20,670 nucleotides of DNA from an uncultured Stomatobaculum sp. (GCF_937924975.1 NZ_CALEYG010000021.1:1-20670), one strand, 5' to 3'. Positions 1 to 8,852 are shown, counted from the first letter of the stretch. The notes: generated by a model not told the origin, from the letters alone. Made by a program: numbers and translations.

Positions 1-1
1 C

Positions 2-124
2 CCCGCCTTTTTTGTTCGTGGTCAGAAACACGGGCGCGCCAACGGCGACGTCGCGGAGCATTTCGCCGGAATTGCCGCCTTTCTTGACAGCCTTACTTCA
101 ACTCGCTACGATATTGTGAGATAA
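2..124 (+). CDS. 3' end of an unrecognised gene (partial at window edge)
   Basis: An open frame runs from the left edge to a TAA at 122-124, giving about 40 codons that end in TSTRYDIVR. The stop abuts the ribosome binding site (AAGGGAGG, 123-130) of the next gene, a typical operon junction, so an upstream gene in the same operon is plausible. I do not recognise the peptide. A regulator gene often sits ahead of this kind of exporter pair, but nothing visible identifies one. The opposite strand also reads open here, so the strand is not certain. Confidence 0.3.
   Translation, partial: PAFFVRGQKHGRANGDVAEHFAGIAAFLDSLTSTRYDIVR
84..112 (+). promoter_or_regulatory. Sigma-A-type promoter before the ABC exporter
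   Basis: A perfect -35 box TTGACA (84-89) is followed after 17 bp by TACGAT (107-112). The ABC exporter start codon lies 23 bp downstream of the -10. If the upstream open frame is a real gene, the promoter lies inside its last codons and would be an internal promoter. Confidence 0.55.
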
Positions 125-135
125 GGGAGGGACGT

Positions 136-1884
136 ATGAAGGTTTTGTTGCCAATATTGAAGAAGTACAGGAGAGAGGCAGTGCTTGCGCCTCTCTTTAA
201 GCTTGTCGAGGCGCTGCTCGAGCTGATTGTGCCGCTCATCATGGCACGGATCATTGACCGCGGCATTGCGATGGGAGATCGCGGCTATGTGTTACAGCAG
301 TCGGCGTTGCTCCTGCTGCTCGGCGCGGCGGGACTCGGGTTCTCGATTACCGCGCAGTATTTTGCGGCAAAGGCGGCAATGCGGCTTGGCGGTGAACTCA
401 GGCACCGGTTATTTACCAAGGTGCAGGAACTCAGCTTTTCTCAGCTGGATCTTTTCGGTGCGGACACCTTGATCACGCGGATGACGAGCGATGTAAACCA
501 AGTGCAGTCCGGCGTCAACATGGTGTTGCGGCTGTTTCTCCGTTCGCCCTTCATTGTCTTTGGGGCCATGATAATGGCATTTACGATTGACGTGCCGTCG
601 GCGCTGATTTTTGCGGTCGCAATTCCGGTGATCGGTGCGGTTGTCTTCTGGATTCTGCTGACCACCCTGCCGCTCTATAAAAAGGTGCAGGGGCGCTTGG
701 ATCAGATCATGACGAGCACGCGCGAAAATCTGACCGGTGTCCGCGTGATCCGGGCTTTTCGCCAGGAGGAGAATGAGAAACGGCGCTATGCAGAGCGGAA
801 TGCGGCCCTGTTTGCGGAGCAGATCCGTGTGGGGCGCATCTCAGGTCTCATGAATCCGCTGACCTATGTGCTCATTAACCTCGCGATTGTCGCACTGATT
901 CAGACAGACGCCGTGCGCGTAAATGCAGGCATTCTCGCGACCGGTCAGGTGGTTGCGCTGCTGAATTATATGTCGCAGATCCTGGTGGAGCTTATCAAGC
1001 TCGCCAATCTGATTATTCAGGTGACGCGCGCCATGGCCTGCAGTGACCGCGTTGCTGCGGTGCTGGAAGTGCAGTGCGATATGCAAGACGGCAGCGAGGA
1101 CACTGCGAAAGTGTTTGCGGGCGAGGCGGCAGATGCGGACGGCCGGAAGAAGGCGGTCGAATTCCGGGATGTCTCGCTCCGCTATGACGCAGAGAGCGGC
1201 GAGGCGCTCTCGCACATCAGCTTTACGGCCTATGCGGGCGATACCATCGGCATCATCGGCGGCACGGGCAGCGGCAAGTCCTCGCTCGTGAATCTGATTC
1301 CGCGTTTTTATGATGTGACGGCGGGCGAGGTGGCGGTCTTTGGCGAGGATGTGCGGAAACTGACGCTCGAAAGTCTCCGCGCGGCGGTCGGCATGGTCTT
1401 ACAGAAGGCCGAGCTCTTTCAGGGCAGCATTGCCGACAATCTCCGCTGGGGCAAAGAGGATGCCGACAGCGCGGCGTTCTGGGAGGCACTGACAGTCGCG
1501 CAGGCGAAGGAATATGTCGAGACCAAGCCCGGACAGCTCGACTTCCGTCTGGAGCAGAATGCCCGGAATCTGTCGGGCGGTCAGAAGCAGCGCCTCACGA
1601 TTGCGCGCGCGCTGATGAAGAAACCGGAGATTCTGATTCTGGACGACAGCGCTTCGGCACTCGACTTTGCGACCGACGCGGCACTTCGCACCGCAATCCG
1701 CGAGAGCGCAAAGGACATCACCTGCTTCATTGTGTCGCAGCGCGCGGCTTCGGTGCAGTATGCGGACCGGATTCTGGTGCTTGACAACGGGCAGCTGGTC
1801 GGCAGCGGCACACATGATGAGCTTCTCCGGGACAACCGGGTCTATCAGGAGATTTACTACTCCCAGTTCCCGAAGGAGGCGTGA
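136..1884 (+). CDS. ABC exporter half-transporter, degenerate-site subunit
   Basis: This 582-residue protein has an N-terminal six-helix exporter membrane domain (about residues 15-310) and a C-terminal ATPase domain. Walker A is GGTGSGKS (375-382) and the signature is a canonical LSGGQ (479-483). The Walker B catalytic position is Asp (LDD, D504) instead of Glu, and the H-loop histidine is replaced by Gln (SQR, Q535). Those two changes mark the degenerate-site subunit of heterodimeric exporters such as BmrC/BmrD or TM287/288. The next gene starts 1 base after this stop and encodes the partner. The ATG at 136 has AAGGGAGG at 123-130. The substrate cannot be read from the sequence; drugs, lipids or peptides are all possible. 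Confidence 0.93.
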   Translation: MKVLLPILKKYRREAVLAPLFKLVEALLELIVPLIMARIIDRGIAMGDRGYVLQQSALLLLLGAAGLGFSITAQYFAAKAAMRLGGELRHRLFTKVQELSFSQLDLFGADTLITRMTSDVNQVQSGVNMVLRLFLRSPFIVFGAMIMAFTIDVPSALIFAVAIPVIGAVVFWILLTTLPLYKKVQGRLDQIMTSTRENLTGVRVIRAFRQEENEKRRYAERNAALFAEQIRVGRISGLMNPLTYVLINLAIVALIQTDAVRVNAGILATGQVVALLNYMSQILVELIKLANLIIQVTRAMACSDRVAAVLEVQCDMQDGSEDTAKVFAGEAADADGRKKAVEFRDVSLRYDAESGEALSHISFTAYAGDTIGIIGGTGSGKSSLVNLIPRFYDVTAGEVAVFGEDVRKLTLESLRAAVGMVLQKAELFQGSIADNLRWGKEDADSAAFWEALTVAQAKEYVETKPGQLDFRLEQNARNLSGGQKQRLTIARALMKKPEILILDDSASALDFATDAALRTAIRESAKDITCFIVSQRAASVQYADRILVLDNGQLVGSGTHDELLRDNRVYQEIYYSQFPKEA

Positions 1885-1885
1885 G

Positions 1886-3652
1886 ATGGAACAGAAGAAG
1901 AAAAATGATTTCCAGTGGCGCACCGTCAAAAAGGTGCTCCGTTATATCGGCCGCTTCCGGCTGTACCTGATCGCGTCGTTACTGTTTGCTTTCCTTACGG
2001 TTGTCCTGACCCTGCTCGCACCGCGTTTGACCGGTGCGGTTGTGGACCACATGATCGGCGCGGGACGGGTGGATTTCCCCGGCGTGCGGCGCATCATGCT
2101 GCAGCTTATCCTCGCGGCGGCGGGTGTGGGGATATTCCAGTGGTGCATGAATCTCTGCAACAACCACCTGGCCTATGCGGTCGTGCAGGCACTTCGAAAC
2201 GATGCTTTCCGGAAGATTGAGCGTCTGCCGTTAAGTTACCTCGACGCGCACCCGGTCGGCGAGATCGAGAGCCGTGTGATTGCGGATGCCGACCAGTTTT
2301 CGGACGGCCTTTTGATGGGCTTTACCCAGCTCTTTACGGGTGTCCTCACGATACTCGGGACGCTCCTCTTCATGCTCTCGGTCAATGTCTGGATTACGCT
2401 CGCGGTCGTGTTGATCACACCGCTCAGCTTTCTGCTCGCGGGTTATATCTCAAAGCACAGCTATCTTTTGTTCCGCGCGCAGTCGACGCTTCGCGGCGAG
2501 CAGACCGGCATGATCAACGAGATGGTCGAGGGACAGCGCGTCGTCAAGGCCTTTCACCGCGAGCGTGCCGTGATTTCGGATTTCGATGCGCTCAATGAAA
2601 AGCTGACCGAGACTTCGCTGAAAGCGACTTTCTTCTCTTCGCTGACCAACCCGACGACGCGCTTTGTGAATGCGCTGGTCTATATGATTGTCGGTGCGGT
2701 CGGTGCTCTCTCGGTGATCGGCGGGCATCTGACGGTCGGTGAGCTCACGGCTTTTCTCAGCTACGCGAGCCAGTACGCAAAGCCGTTCAATGAGATTTCG
2801 GGCGTTCTGACCGAGCTTCAGAACGCGATTGCCTGCGCGGCAAGGCTTTTTGAGTTCATCGAGGAGGCGGAGGAGGTACCCGACGCGGCGGATGCCAAGG
2901 TGATAGAGCGCTTCGACGGTGCGGTCGGGTTTGACAAGGTAGACTTTTCCTATGTGCCGGAGCAGCATCTCATTGAGAACTTTGACTTTGCGGTGAAACC
3001 GGGGCAGAAGATTGCGATTGTCGGGCCGACCGGCTGCGGCAAGACGACGCTCATCAATCTCCTGATGCGCTTTTACGATGTGACGGGCGGCAGCATCACC
3101 CTCGACGGCACGGATCTCCGCGACCTGACGCGCGCCTCGCTTCGCGGCGGCTTCGGCATGGTCTTACAGGAGACCTGGTTAAAGAGCGGTACGATACGCG
3201 AGAATATCACGATGGGCAATCCCGGCATTTCCGAGGAACGTATGCGCGAAGTTGCGCGCACCTGCCACATTGCGAATTTCATCGAAAAGCTGCCGCAGGG
3301 CTATGATACGGTGATTGCCGAGAACGGCGAGGGCTTCTCGCAGGGACAAAAACAGCTGCTCTGCATTGCCCGCGTCATGATGAGCAATCCGTCGATGCTG
3401 ATTCTCGACGAGGCGACTTCTTCGATCGACACGCGGACAGAGCTCAAAATTCAGGAGGCGTTCAATCAACTCATGGAGGGGCGCACGAGCTTTATTGTCG
3501 CGCACCGTCTCTCGACGATACGGAACGCCGATGTGATTCTCGTGATGAAGGCCGGACACATCATCGAAAAGGGCAACCACGAGGAACTCATGGCGGCGAA
3601 GGGCTTCTACTACACACTCTATGAGAGCCAGTTCCTCGGCAAGTCGATTTAG
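1886..3652 (+). CDS. ABC exporter half-transporter, catalytic-site partner
   Basis: This 588-residue protein starts at the ATG at 1886; longer readings of the frame run back into the previous gene. It has an exporter-type membrane domain followed by an ATPase domain. Walker A is GPTGCGKT (380-387). Walker B has the catalytic Glu (LDEATSS, E509) and the H-loop has His (AHR, H540). Its signature motif is altered to FSQGQ (484-488) rather than LSGGQ. In a heterodimer, this altered signature would face the degenerate Walker site of the upstream subunit, while its own intact Walker site would face that subunit's canonical LSGGQ. The result is one working and one degenerate ATP site. It is almost certainly co-translated with the upstream gene. 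Confidence 0.93.
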   Translation: MEQKKKNDFQWRTVKKVLRYIGRFRLYLIASLLFAFLTVVLTLLAPRLTGAVVDHMIGAGRVDFPGVRRIMLQLILAAAGVGIFQWCMNLCNNHLAYAVVQALRNDAFRKIERLPLSYLDAHPVGEIESRVIADADQFSDGLLMGFTQLFTGVLTILGTLLFMLSVNVWITLAVVLITPLSFLLAGYISKHSYLLFRAQSTLRGEQTGMINEMVEGQRVVKAFHRERAVISDFDALNEKLTETSLKATFFSSLTNPTTRFVNALVYMIVGAVGALSVIGGHLTVGELTAFLSYASQYAKPFNEISGVLTELQNAIACAARLFEFIEEAEEVPDAADAKVIERFDGAVGFDKVDFSYVPEQHLIENFDFAVKPGQKIAIVGPTGCGKTTLINLLMRFYDVTGGSITLDGTDLRDLTRASLRGGFGMVLQETWLKSGTIRENITMGNPGISEERMREVARTCHIANFIEKLPQGYDTVIAENGEGFSQGQKQLLCIARVMMSNPSMLILDEATSSIDTRTELKIQEAFNQLMEGRTSFIVAHRLSTIRNADVILVMKAGHIIEKGNHEELMAAKGFYYTLYESQFLGKSI

Positions 3653-3681
3653 TGGCAAAGAGCGGGCCGCTTTGGTATAAT
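3653..3681 (+). promoter_or_regulatory. Extended -10 promoter for thrH
   Basis: A consensus TATAAT (3676-3681) is preceded by TGG, giving an extended -10. The -35 region is weak (TGGCAA, 3653-3658, 17 bp upstream). It lies between the exporter stop codon and thrH, so thrH probably has its own transcript. Confidence 0.6.
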
Positions 3682-3721
3682 GTGGCTGTTATTGTGAAAT
3701 TGCGAAATGAGGAGGCAGAAC

Positions 3722-4321
3722 ATGAATATTGTTTGCTTGGATCTGGAGGGCGTGCTGGTTCCCGAAATCTGGATTGCGTTTGCCGAAGCTTCGGGCATCC
3801 CGGAACTTCGCCGCACGACGCGGGACGAGCCGGACTACGACAAGCTGATGCGCTACCGCATTGACATTCTGAAGGAGCACGGCCTCGGGCTCAAGGAGAT
3901 TCAGGAGACCATCGCGACGATTGATCCGATGCCGGGCGCAAAGGAGTTCCTCGACGAGCTCCGGAGCTTTACCCAGGTCATGATTCTGAGTGACACGTTC
4001 ACGCAGTTCGCGTCTCCTCTCATGAAGAAGCTGGGCTTCCCGACGATACTCTGCAACTCGCTCGAGGTCGCGGAGAGCGGTGAGATTACGGGCTTCAAGA
4101 TGCGCATCGAGAACTCGAAGCTCACGACGGTGCGCGCACTCCAGTCGATCGGCTATGAGACGATTGCGAGCGGTGACAGCTACAACGATCTCGGCATGAT
4201 TGAGGCGAGCAAGGCGGGCTTCCTGTTCCGGACGACGGAGGAAATCAAGAAGGCTTACCCGCAGTACCCGGCGTTTGAGACCTATGCGGAGCTGCTCGCG
4301 GCGATCAAGGCTGCGCAGTGA
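3722..4321 (+). CDS. thrH: ThrH-type phosphoserine phosphatase / phosphoserine:homoserine phosphotransferase
   Basis: This 199-residue HAD-superfamily protein closely resembles Pseudomonas ThrH. It opens with the family-specific motif I, LDLEGVLVPE (D7, E9), and carries motif II ILSDTF, a conserved Lys region (ENSKLTTV) and motif IV GDSYNDLGM. The family is known to dephosphorylate phosphoserine and to transfer the phosphate to homoserine, linking serine and threonine metabolism in the cytoplasm. The length matches the family (about 200 residues). The start at 3722 is preferred over the in-frame ATG at 3707, because that ATG overlaps the ribosome binding site GAGGAGG. The gene lies between its own promoter and a terminator, so it is probably monocistronic. 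Confidence 0.9.
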   Translation: MNIVCLDLEGVLVPEIWIAFAEASGIPELRRTTRDEPDYDKLMRYRIDILKEHGLGLKEIQETIATIDPMPGAKEFLDELRSFTQVMILSDTFTQFASPLMKKLGFPTILCNSLEVAESGEITGFKMRIENSKLTTVRALQSIGYETIASGDSYNDLGMIEASKAGFLFRTTEEIKKAYPQYPAFETYAELLAAIKAAQ

Positions 4322-4331
4322 CGAGATGAAC

Positions 4332-4368
4332 AAAGGACAGCTTCCCGAAAGGAGGCTGTCTTTTCGTG
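4332..4368 (+). terminator. Rho-independent terminator after thrH
   Basis: The arms GACAGCTTCC (4336-4345) and GGAGGCTGTC (4351-4360) form a 10-bp stem with one G-T pair around the loop CGAAA. The stem is followed by TTTT, and an A-rich run precedes it. Confidence 0.85.
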
Positions 4369-4423
4369 TGCGGGAAATGGGAGAGTTTGCATCGCTGTCG
4401 CGGCGGGCGGAGAGGAGATTCGT

Positions 4424-5602
4424 ATGACAGAGGCGATTTTTGACAGAGATCCGCGAGAGCTCTGCTTTGCGGCGGAAGTGCTCTCTTCGGCGGAGAGAAC
4501 GGCGGACGGCGAGACTTGTTTTGCGGTGATTCTGGACCGGACGGCCTTTTTCCCGGAACAGGGCGGGCAGAAGGCGGACCGTGGCACACTCGGCGGGGCG
4601 GAGGTTCTGGATGTCACGATACAGGACGGCGTCATCACCCATCTGGTCGACGCGCCGCTTGCGGTCGGAAGCACGGTCACGGGGACGGTCGACTGGGCAC
4701 GTCGCTTTGACTTTATGCAACAGCACACGGGCGAACACATGTTGTCGGGGCTTGCGCACCGCTTTTTCGGCGCGGAAAATGTGGGCTTTCACCTGAGCGA
4801 GCGAGAAGTGCAGGTGGACCTCAGTGTTCCGCTCGGCGCGGCGGATCTTACGAAGCTTGAGCGCGCGGTCAATGAGGCCATTTTCCGGGACATCCCGGTG
4901 CGCGCCTTTTATCCGGACGCGGCGGCGCTTGCGGCGATTTCCTACCGGCAGAAAAAGGAACTGACGGGCGCAATCCGCCTTGTCGAAATCGGGGATGTGG
5001 ACACCTGCGCCTGCTGCGCGCCCCATGTTGCGCGGAGTTCGGAGGTGGGGCTCTTAAAGATTCTGAGCGCGATGAACTATAAGGGCGGCACCAGACTGTA
5101 TCTCGCCTGCGGGATGCGGGCGCTCACGGCGTTTGCGGCCTGCCTCGACGAGGCAAAAGAGATTTCGGCGCGACTCTCGGCACCGCTCGGCGAACTGGAC
5201 AGTGCGGTCGCGAAGGTGCAGGAGAAGAGCGCTGCCGCCGAGAGCCGGGCAGCTTCGATTGCGGTCGAACTGATTCTTGCAAAGGCAGAGACAGCGGCGC
5301 AGAGAGGCGAGCAGGCACCCTGTCTCCTTCTGCCGCCGCTCCCGGAGAGCGCGCTTCAGCGCGCGCTAAAGCCGCTCAGAGAGCGCTTTGCCGGTATCAT
5401 CGGGCTTTTCTCCGGCGCGGAGGAGACAGGCTATACCTTTCTTCTGTCCGGCGACAGGGTTGACTGGAAGCCTTTTCTCGCCGAACTCCGCGCGCGCGGC
5501 GGCAAGGGCGGCGGCGGAAAAGATCGCATTCAGGGTCGTATCTTTTGTAAACCGACAGAAATACCCGCTCTTTTTCATAATTTTGTAAAAAGTGAGAAGT
5601 AA
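4424..5602 (+). CDS. alaX: AlaX-type alanyl-tRNA editing protein with DHHA1 domain
   Basis: This 392-residue protein matches the long AlaX form, a free-standing relative of the AlaRS editing domain that hydrolyses mischarged Ser- or Gly-tRNA(Ala). The N-terminal part holds the second-domain motif FFPEQGGQ. The zinc site is formed by HTGEH (H101, H105) and CACCAPH (C197, H201). After a helical linker (about 230-290) comes a C-terminal DHHA1-like domain with a glycine-rich GGKGGGGKDRIQG stretch near residue 365. All metal ligands expected for editing are present. No catalytic aminoacylation domain exists, which rules out AlaRS itself. The start at 4424 has GGAGAGGAG upstream. It stands alone after the thrH terminator. 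Confidence 0.92.
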   Translation: MTEAIFDRDPRELCFAAEVLSSAERTADGETCFAVILDRTAFFPEQGGQKADRGTLGGAEVLDVTIQDGVITHLVDAPLAVGSTVTGTVDWARRFDFMQQHTGEHMLSGLAHRFFGAENVGFHLSEREVQVDLSVPLGAADLTKLERAVNEAIFRDIPVRAFYPDAAALAAISYRQKKELTGAIRLVEIGDVDTCACCAPHVARSSEVGLLKILSAMNYKGGTRLYLACGMRALTAFAACLDEAKEISARLSAPLGELDSAVAKVQEKSAAAESRAASIAVELILAKAETAAQRGEQAPCLLLPPLPESALQRALKPLRERFAGIIGLFSGAEETGYTFLLSGDRVDWKPFLAELRARGGKGGGGKDRIQGRIFCKPTEIPALFHNFVKSEK

Positions 5603-5682
5603 GATTGTGATAAAATTACAAGAGAAATGAAATAGAACTGAGAGCAGAGACGGCATCTCAGGGGGAGGGGGATTTCGTTTTG

Positions 5683-7107
5683 ATGCAGGAAAAAATCAAA
5701 AAAAGGCTCTGTTGTCTCATCGCGGCACTGCTGCTCGTCAGCGGCATTTTCGGTGCGGAGACAGCTTATGCGGCGACCGAGCCGCAGATTGCCTCAGAGG
5801 GCGCGGCACTCTACAATGCGACGACGGGACAGTTTTTGTATGAAAAGAACGCAAATCAGCAGTTCTATCCGGCCTCAATCACCAAGTTTATGACGGCACT
5901 TCTGGTGCTCGAGAACAGTTCGCAGGATGACGTGGTTGTGTTCTCCGACAGCGCGACCGGAAATCTGGAGTCGGGCGCGGTGAATCTGGAGCTCACGACG
6001 GGCGATCGCGTCAAGGTGCGGGACTGTCTCTACGGGCTCATGCTGAAATCCGCAAACGAGGTCGCGAACGGACTTGCCGAGCATGTCTCGGGTTCGGTCT
6101 CCGCATTTGCGCAGAAGATGAACCGAAGAGCCAGACAGCTCGGTTGCACCAATACGAATTTCGTGAATCCGAACGGTCTGAACAATGCAAATCATGTCAC
6201 GACACCGCACGACATGGCGCTGATCGCGAAGGCCTGTTTTGACCGCGCCGATTTCCGCGCACTGGATCAGACGACTTCGTACCATTTTCCGGCGACCAAA
6301 AAGCGGCCGAACGGCACGGACATCACCATGGGGCACCGTATGATTGCGCCGGGCGGTTCGGACTACTATCCGGGCATTCTCGGCGGCAAGACGGGCTATA
6401 CGAGCGCGGCGGGCAATACGCTCGTGACCTGCGCGGAGCGAAACGGCGTGCGCCTCATTGCCGTGGTCATGAAGAGCAAGCGGACGCAGTACGCGGACAC
6501 AAGAGCGCTGCTCGACTACGGGTTCCGGGTTGCGGGAGAGTCCGGCGGAAAAAAACAGGAAGCCGTGGGTGGGGAAACGGCACAGGAGACAAGCGGCAGA
6601 GTACAGGCGCTCACGGCAAACAGTCAGGCACAAAGTCAGCAGGGAAATCTGCCGGCAAATCAAAATCAGGCGGTAAGCAGGCAAACGGTACAGCCGGCGG
6701 AAAGTCAGGTAAATCCGGCAAGCGGACAGGCAGCAAATCCGGCGGCAAATCAAAATCAGGCAGTCAGCGGACCGGGGGCAAAGCTTCCAAGTCAGGCGGG
6801 GTGGCTCCAAAGAAACGGTGTGTGGGCGTACAGAGAAGCAAACGGTGAGCTTGTGAAGAATGCCCGCCGGGAGATTAACGGTGCGCAGTACTGGTTTGAC
6901 GCGGACGGCAATATGAAGGAGGGCTGGCAGCAGGATAACACGGGTGCCTGGTACTACCTGACACCGGGGCAGGGCGCACTGCAGCAAAACTGCTGGCTAC
7001 AGTATCGGAATCAGTGGTATTATCTTGGAAGTGACGGCAAAATGTTGACAGACAGCCGCACACCGGACGGATACCGCGTCAACAGGGAAGGGGTTTGGAT
7101 TGGATAA
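5683..7107 (+). CDS. D-alanyl-D-alanine carboxypeptidase with C-terminal wall-binding repeats
   Basis: This exported low-molecular-weight penicillin-binding protein (peptidase family S11, DacA-like) trims the terminal D-Ala from peptidoglycan stem peptides. Residue numbers count from the TTG at 5680, one codon before the ATG used here. A signal peptide ends at AYA (about residue 31). The active-site triad is complete: SITK (S66-K69), SAN (124-126) and KTG (237-239). A Gln/Asn/Ala-rich linker (about 285-365) contains a repeated NQNQAVS motif. The last 110 residues hold four aromatic/Gly repeats of about 20 residues (WFDADGNMKEG, WYYLTPGQG, WYYLGSDGKM), like glucan- or choline-binding repeats. 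These presumably hold the enzyme in the wall in place of the usual amphipathic C-terminal helix. The ribosome binding site is GGGGGAGGGG (5661-5670). The gene's 3' end overlaps the next start by 8 bases. Confidence 0.92.
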   Translation: MQEKIKKRLCCLIAALLLVSGIFGAETAYAATEPQIASEGAALYNATTGQFLYEKNANQQFYPASITKFMTALLVLENSSQDDVVVFSDSATGNLESGAVNLELTTGDRVKVRDCLYGLMLKSANEVANGLAEHVSGSVSAFAQKMNRRARQLGCTNTNFVNPNGLNNANHVTTPHDMALIAKACFDRADFRALDQTTSYHFPATKKRPNGTDITMGHRMIAPGGSDYYPGILGGKTGYTSAAGNTLVTCAERNGVRLIAVVMKSKRTQYADTRALLDYGFRVAGESGGKKQEAVGGETAQETSGRVQALTANSQAQSQQGNLPANQNQAVSRQTVQPAESQVNPASGQAANPAANQNQAVSGPGAKLPSQAGWLQRNGVWAYREANGELVKNARREINGAQYWFDADGNMKEGWQQDNTGAWYYLTPGQGALQQNCWLQYRNQWYYLGSDGKMLTDSRTPDGYRVNREGVWIG

Positions 7108-7981
7108 GAAGAAGCTTTTCTTCTCGTTCGGTTTGGCGGCGGCCGGCATTGCGGCGGCCGCCCTTTTTGAATCTGAACGGGAGCGCCGGAGCCTCATTGT
7201 GCGCCGCTATGAACTGCGGAGCCCGAAAATCGAAAGACCGCGCCGCATTGTATACCTCTCGGACTTTCACGAGCGCCGTCTCGGCGACATTGCGGTGCGG
7301 CTCCTGAAAGAAACGGCGCTGCTTCGGCCGGACTACATCTTCCTCGGCGGAGATATGGTGACGGCAAAGCACGGCGCTTCGATTCAGGCGACTCTCGCAC
7401 TGACAGAGCGGCTCGCGGAAATCGCGCCGGTCTACTACGGCGAGGGAAACCACGAGGCGCGGCTGGACCGCGACCGCGGGCGCTATTTGCAGCTGTTCGA
7501 TGACTTGCAGGCGGGGCTCAGTCGGCAGGGCGTACACTATCTCTCGGATGAGACCGTGCTGCTCGGCGATGATCTTGCGCTCTCGGGGCTTCATATCACC
7601 GAGAATTTTTACCGTAGAGCGCCGCACGATGAGATGCGCGCGGACTATGTGCGGTCTCATCTCGGCGCAGCAAACGCAGCGCGCTTTCAGCTTCTCTTTG
7701 CGCACAGCCCGGCTTTTTTTGACGCCTATGCGCGCTGGGGCGCGGATCTCACGTTCGCGGGGCACTGGCACGGCGGCACGGTGCGGCTCCCGGGGAACAT
7801 AGGTCTCATGACGCCGCAGTTTGAATTTTTTCGCCGCCCGGCGAGCGGGCTTTTCTGCCGGGGAGAGCACGCGATGCTCCTAAGCCCGGGCATCGGCACG
7901 CACAGCATTAACCTCCGCTTGATGAATTTGCCGGAGCTCATGGTGCTGGAGCTTCGAAAGGGGAGAGAACATGGCAGATGA
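7100..7981 (+). CDS. Membrane-anchored calcineurin-like metallophosphoesterase
   Basis: This 293-residue protein has the full metal-binding set of the calcineurin-like family: SDFH (D55, H57), GGDMV (D85), GEGNHEAR (N117, H118), AHSP (H202) and GHWHGG (H222, H224). One hydrophobic N-terminal segment (about 6-22) suggests a membrane anchor, as in YkuE-like phosphoesterases. The substrate cannot be inferred. Translation appears to start at a TTG (7100) that overlaps the end of the carboxypeptidase gene, with GGAAGGGG at 7086-7093, so translational coupling is likely. Its stop overlaps the scpA start by 11 bases. The TTG start is the main uncertainty. Confidence 0.88.
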   Translation: MDKKKLFFSFGLAAAGIAAAALFESERERRSLIVRRYELRSPKIERPRRIVYLSDFHERRLGDIAVRLLKETALLRPDYIFLGGDMVTAKHGASIQATLALTERLAEIAPVYYGEGNHEARLDRDRGRYLQLFDDLQAGLSRQGVHYLSDETVLLGDDLALSGLHITENFYRRAPHDEMRADYVRSHLGAANAARFQLLFAHSPAFFDAYARWGADLTFAGHWHGGTVRLPGNIGLMTPQFEFFRRPASGLFCRGEHAMLLSPGIGTHSINLRLMNLPELMVLELRKGREHGR

Positions 7982-8771
7982 GGCGCTCTCGCTGCGGCTT
8001 GAAAAGTTTGAGGGGCCGCTCGATCTGCTCTTAAAGCTGATCGAGAAGAATAAAATCAATATCTACGACATTCCGATCGCCGAGATTACGGAGCAGTATA
8101 TGGCGTATCTCTCCGGCATGGAGAGAGAGGATCTCGATCAGCTCTCGGAGTTCCTTCTGATGGCGGCGACCCTGCTCGACATCAAGGCGCGCATGCTCCT
8201 GCCGCGCGAGGTGGATCAGGAGACCGGCGAAGAGATGGACCCGAGAGCGGAACTTGTGAGCCGCCTTCTGGAGCACAAAAAGTACAAGCTGATGGCGGAG
8301 GAACTCGCCGACCGCGAATTCGACGCCTACAAGGTCTTTTTCCGCGAACCCGCGCTGCCGAAAGAGGTTGCGGAGTGGACGCAACCTGTGGATCTCGACG
8401 AGCTCTTTCAGGATGTGACGCTCACGCGACTTCAGTTTGTGTTTCAGGAGGTCATGCGCCAGCGCGAAGACAGGATCGATCCGGAGCGGAGTCGCTTCGG
8501 GACCATCAAGCGCGAGCCCATCAGTCTGAAGATGCAGATTGAAGCGGTCATGAGTTATGCGCGCGCGCACGAGAGCTTTTCGTTTCGGGACTTACTCGAA
8601 AAGCGGCGCAGCAAGCTGCTCCTTGTGGTCACATTTCTCGCGGTGCTTGAGCTCATGAAGGCAGGAATTCTGACCGCTTCACAGGAGAGTCCGGCGCTCG
8701 ATATTTACCTCGAGGTCTCGGCGGAAGAATTGGAGAACAGGCACGACTTTTCGGAGCTTTTTGACGGCTGA
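7971..8771 (+). CDS. scpA: Segregation and condensation protein A
   Basis: This 266-residue protein is ScpA, the kleisin subunit that bridges the SMC ATPase heads in the bacterial condensin complex. The diagnostic N-terminus is present (KFEGPLDLLLKLIEKNKINI), followed by an LLMAATLLDIKARMLLP segment and a C-terminal winged-helix region (about 185-266), where it should contact the SMC head. Length is normal for Firmicutes. It overlaps the metallophosphoesterase gene by 11 bases and is the last gene of that unit. In many Firmicutes scpB follows directly; here a different gene follows, so scpB must lie elsewhere. Confidence 0.95.
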   Translation: MADEALSLRLEKFEGPLDLLLKLIEKNKINIYDIPIAEITEQYMAYLSGMEREDLDQLSEFLLMAATLLDIKARMLLPREVDQETGEEMDPRAELVSRLLEHKKYKLMAEELADREFDAYKVFFREPALPKEVAEWTQPVDLDELFQDVTLTRLQFVFQEVMRQREDRIDPERSRFGTIKREPISLKMQIEAVMSYARAHESFSFRDLLEKRRSKLLLVVTFLAVLELMKAGILTASQESPALDIYLEVSAEELENRHDFSELFDG

Positions 8772-8773
8772 GC

Positions 8774-8803
8774 TTGCGCGCGGCTTCCGGGGCGTGGTAT
8801 GCT
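8774..8803 (+). promoter_or_regulatory. Promoter for the hydroxyacyl-CoA dehydrogenase-like gene
   Basis: TTGCGC (8774-8779) is followed after 18 bp by TATGCT (8798-8803), and the -10 is extended by TGG just upstream. It lies directly after the scpA stop and about 50 bp before the next start codon. Confidence 0.5.
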
Positions 8804-8852
8804 CTCTTTGTATCGATAAATGTACAAGGCCTCGGAGAGGCCGGAGGTGGAT

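Noticed and set aside
1..97. A - strand reading with a peptide like a Phd/YefM antitoxin core (VGAPVFLTTN)
   Set aside because: There is an in-frame stop at 98-100 and the only ATG (59-61) is too close to the core motif to supply the antitoxin N-terminus. The + strand reading ends right at a ribosome binding site, which fits an operon better.
3689..5026. A 445-codon open frame on the - strand
   Set aside because: It lies opposite thrH and the AlaX gene, both well supported. Its product is arginine-rich without motifs, an antisense shadow common in GC-rich DNA.
5583..5616. Promoter for the carboxypeptidase gene (TTGTAA ... TAAAAT)
   Set aside because: The boxes are about 22 bp apart, too far for a standard promoter. 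A promoter is probable here, but I cannot place it.
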